DNA of 6,777 nucleotides from Thermoplasmata archaeon (GTDB lineage Archaea > Thermoplasmatota > Thermoplasmata > UBA10834), in contig DUKU01000061.1 in the NCBI GenBank assembly GCA_013329135.1, positions 1-6,777 of the forward strand, in the 5' to 3' direction. The notes under the pieces were generated by a model, which was given only the letters and a program-made list of their open reading frames with translations, searched no databases and had not been told where the DNA came from. This document shows positions 6,356-6,777 of the stretch, piece after piece; within the stretch, counting starts at the first letter, position 1, and every line of letters starts with the position of its first letter. The translations under genes and the position numbers were made by a program.

Positions 6356-6429
6356 GGGCCCGTGGGGTAGCTAGGATATCCTTTTGGCCTTCGAAGCCGA
6401 CGACGTGGGTTCAAATCCCACCGGGCCCG
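6356..6429 (+). tRNA. tRNA-Arg (anticodon TCG)
   Basis: A 74-base cloverleaf. The acceptor stem GGGCCCG (6356-6362) pairs perfectly with CGGGCCC (6422-6428), with G as discriminator base. The D arm is GGGT/ATCC with GG in the loop. The anticodon stem TTGGC/GCCGA closes the loop CTTCGAA, placing TCG at 6391-6393, which reads Arg codon CGA. The T arm is GTGGG/CCCAC with loop TTCAAAT. CCA is not encoded, as in many archaeal tRNA genes, and there is no intron. Two bases (TT) rather than one separate the D and anticodon stems, and the variable loop is only four bases (CGAC); both are small departures from the standard model and may reflect one shifted base. Confidence 0.88.
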
Positions 6430-6443
6430 CTCAACGCTCTGGC

Positions 6444-6447
6444 TTTT
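6444..6447 (+). terminator. Short T tract after the tRNA
   Basis: A TTTT run lies 15 bases after the tRNA discriminator base. Archaeal RNA polymerase often stops at T runs, but this one is short, so it is only a candidate. Confidence 0.25.
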
Positions 6448-6634
6448 CCAAGAACGCACGAGTCAGTGCTACTGTGTAGCATGATAAAGACTTCCTCATG
6501 TCCGTGACGTTGAGGCCTAGGTACTTCCTCGGATCTGGTTCGTGCGAACTCGATGCGTGTTCGTGAATCGTCTTCAATTCATGCCCCGGCGAGACACGTC
6601 TCAGAATCATGTCGAAGTCGTCTCGGAGTTTCTG

Positions 6635-6648
6635 CGAGTATTTATATC
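6635..6648 (+). promoter_or_regulatory. amt promoter (TATA box)
   Basis: TATTTATAT (6639-6647) is a near-consensus archaeal TATA box. Transcription would start near 6668-6670, giving a leader of about 20 bases that contains the Shine-Dalgarno site of amt. Confidence 0.6.
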
Positions 6649-6679
6649 GGTCCTTGGCTTTGCATCGGCAATACAATGC

Positions 6680-6685
6680 GGTGAT
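6680..6685 (+). promoter_or_regulatory. Shine-Dalgarno site for amt
   Basis: GGTGAT matches the downstream half of the archaeal GGAGGTGAT consensus exactly and ends five bases before the ATG at 6691. An in-frame TGA at 6682 excludes any earlier start in this frame. Confidence 0.65.
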
Positions 6686-6690
6686 GTCGT

Positions 6691-6777
6691 ATGGAACCTG
6701 GAAGCACCGGATTCATGCTAATCGCAACGAGTCTTGTCATGCTGATGACCCCCGGCCTTGCCTTCTTCTATGGAGGC
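6691..6777 (+). CDS. amt: Ammonium transporter, N-terminal part only
   Basis: The first 29 residues of an Amt/Mep/Rh-family ammonium channel, cut by the window end; full proteins are about 400 aa with 11 membrane helices and form trimers in the cytoplasmic membrane. The visible part is the first membrane helix with the hallmark LVMLMTPGLAFFYGG (15-29), and the upstream TGFMLIATS also matches the family. The ATG at 6691 is set by the GGTGAT five bases upstream and an in-frame TGA just before it. A GlnK/PII gene often follows amt, but that would lie outside the window. Confidence 0.88.
   Translation, partial: MEPGSTGFMLIATSLVMLMTPGLAFFYGG

Noticed and set aside
6208..6459. 83-residue minus-strand frame across the tRNA gene
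   Set aside because: It is antisense to tRNA-Arg and contains RWDLNPRRR, the well-known false peptide produced by translating the complement of tRNA T arms.
6431..6676. 81-residue minus-strand frame between the tRNA and amt
   Set aside because: It starts only at TTG, has no visible promoter or ribosome binding site, contains the amt TATA box within its first codons, and resembles no family I know. It cannot be wholly excluded as a decayed gene fragment.
1..6777. CRISPR arrays, insertion sequences, defence or toxin-antitoxin genes
   Set aside because: No regularly spaced direct repeats, transposase-like frames, terminal inverted repeats or target-site duplications were seen; all long frames are accounted for by metabolic and transport genes.

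Overview
The window looks like ordinary archaeal chromosome, GC-rich by eye. The signs are two-subunit LeuC/LeuD-type dehydratase genes, an IorA/IorB ferredoxin oxidoreductase pair, TATA boxes about 26-28 bases upstream of likely leaderless starts, Shine-Dalgarno sites matching the archaeal GGAGGTGAT consensus, and a tRNA gene without an encoded CCA. A euryarchaeal or Thermoplasmatota-like source is a reasonable but weak guess; nothing here fixes the lineage.

Layout from left to right. (1) The 3' part of an M28-family metallopeptidase gene with a truncated PA domain (+), ending in a clean terminator-like hairpin. (2) A minus-strand operon, iorA then iorB, encoding indolepyruvate:ferredoxin oxidoreductase; the stop of iorA and the start of iorB overlap by one base (TGATG). 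(3) A 157-base divergent intergenic region with a promoter for each side and a 6-bp inverted repeat between them. (4) A plus-strand leuC-leuD pair, the large and small subunits of an isopropylmalate dehydratase/homoaconitase-family enzyme; both genes probably start at TTG. (5) A possible 30-residue single-pass membrane peptide. (6) tRNA-Arg(TCG) with its own TATA box. (7) A gene-poor stretch of about 260 bases carrying the promoter and ribosome binding site of (8) an ammonium transporter gene (amt), cut off by the window end after its first membrane segment.

IorAB oxidises aryl pyruvates, made by transamination of aromatic amino acids, to aryl-acetyl-CoA and reduced ferredoxin, or runs in reverse for biosynthesis. 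LeuCD isomerises a 2-substituted malate in leucine biosynthesis or a related 2-oxoacid chain-elongation pathway. Amt brings in ammonium. Together with the peptidase this is a neighbourhood of amino-acid and nitrogen metabolism, but the units appear to be transcribed separately, so a functional link is only inferred. I found no mobile element, CRISPR array, defence system or clearly novel multi-gene system. The points most worth a second look are the leaderless TTG start of leuC, the inverted repeat between the divergent promoters, the substrate-loop sequence of LeuD, and the tiny membrane peptide.
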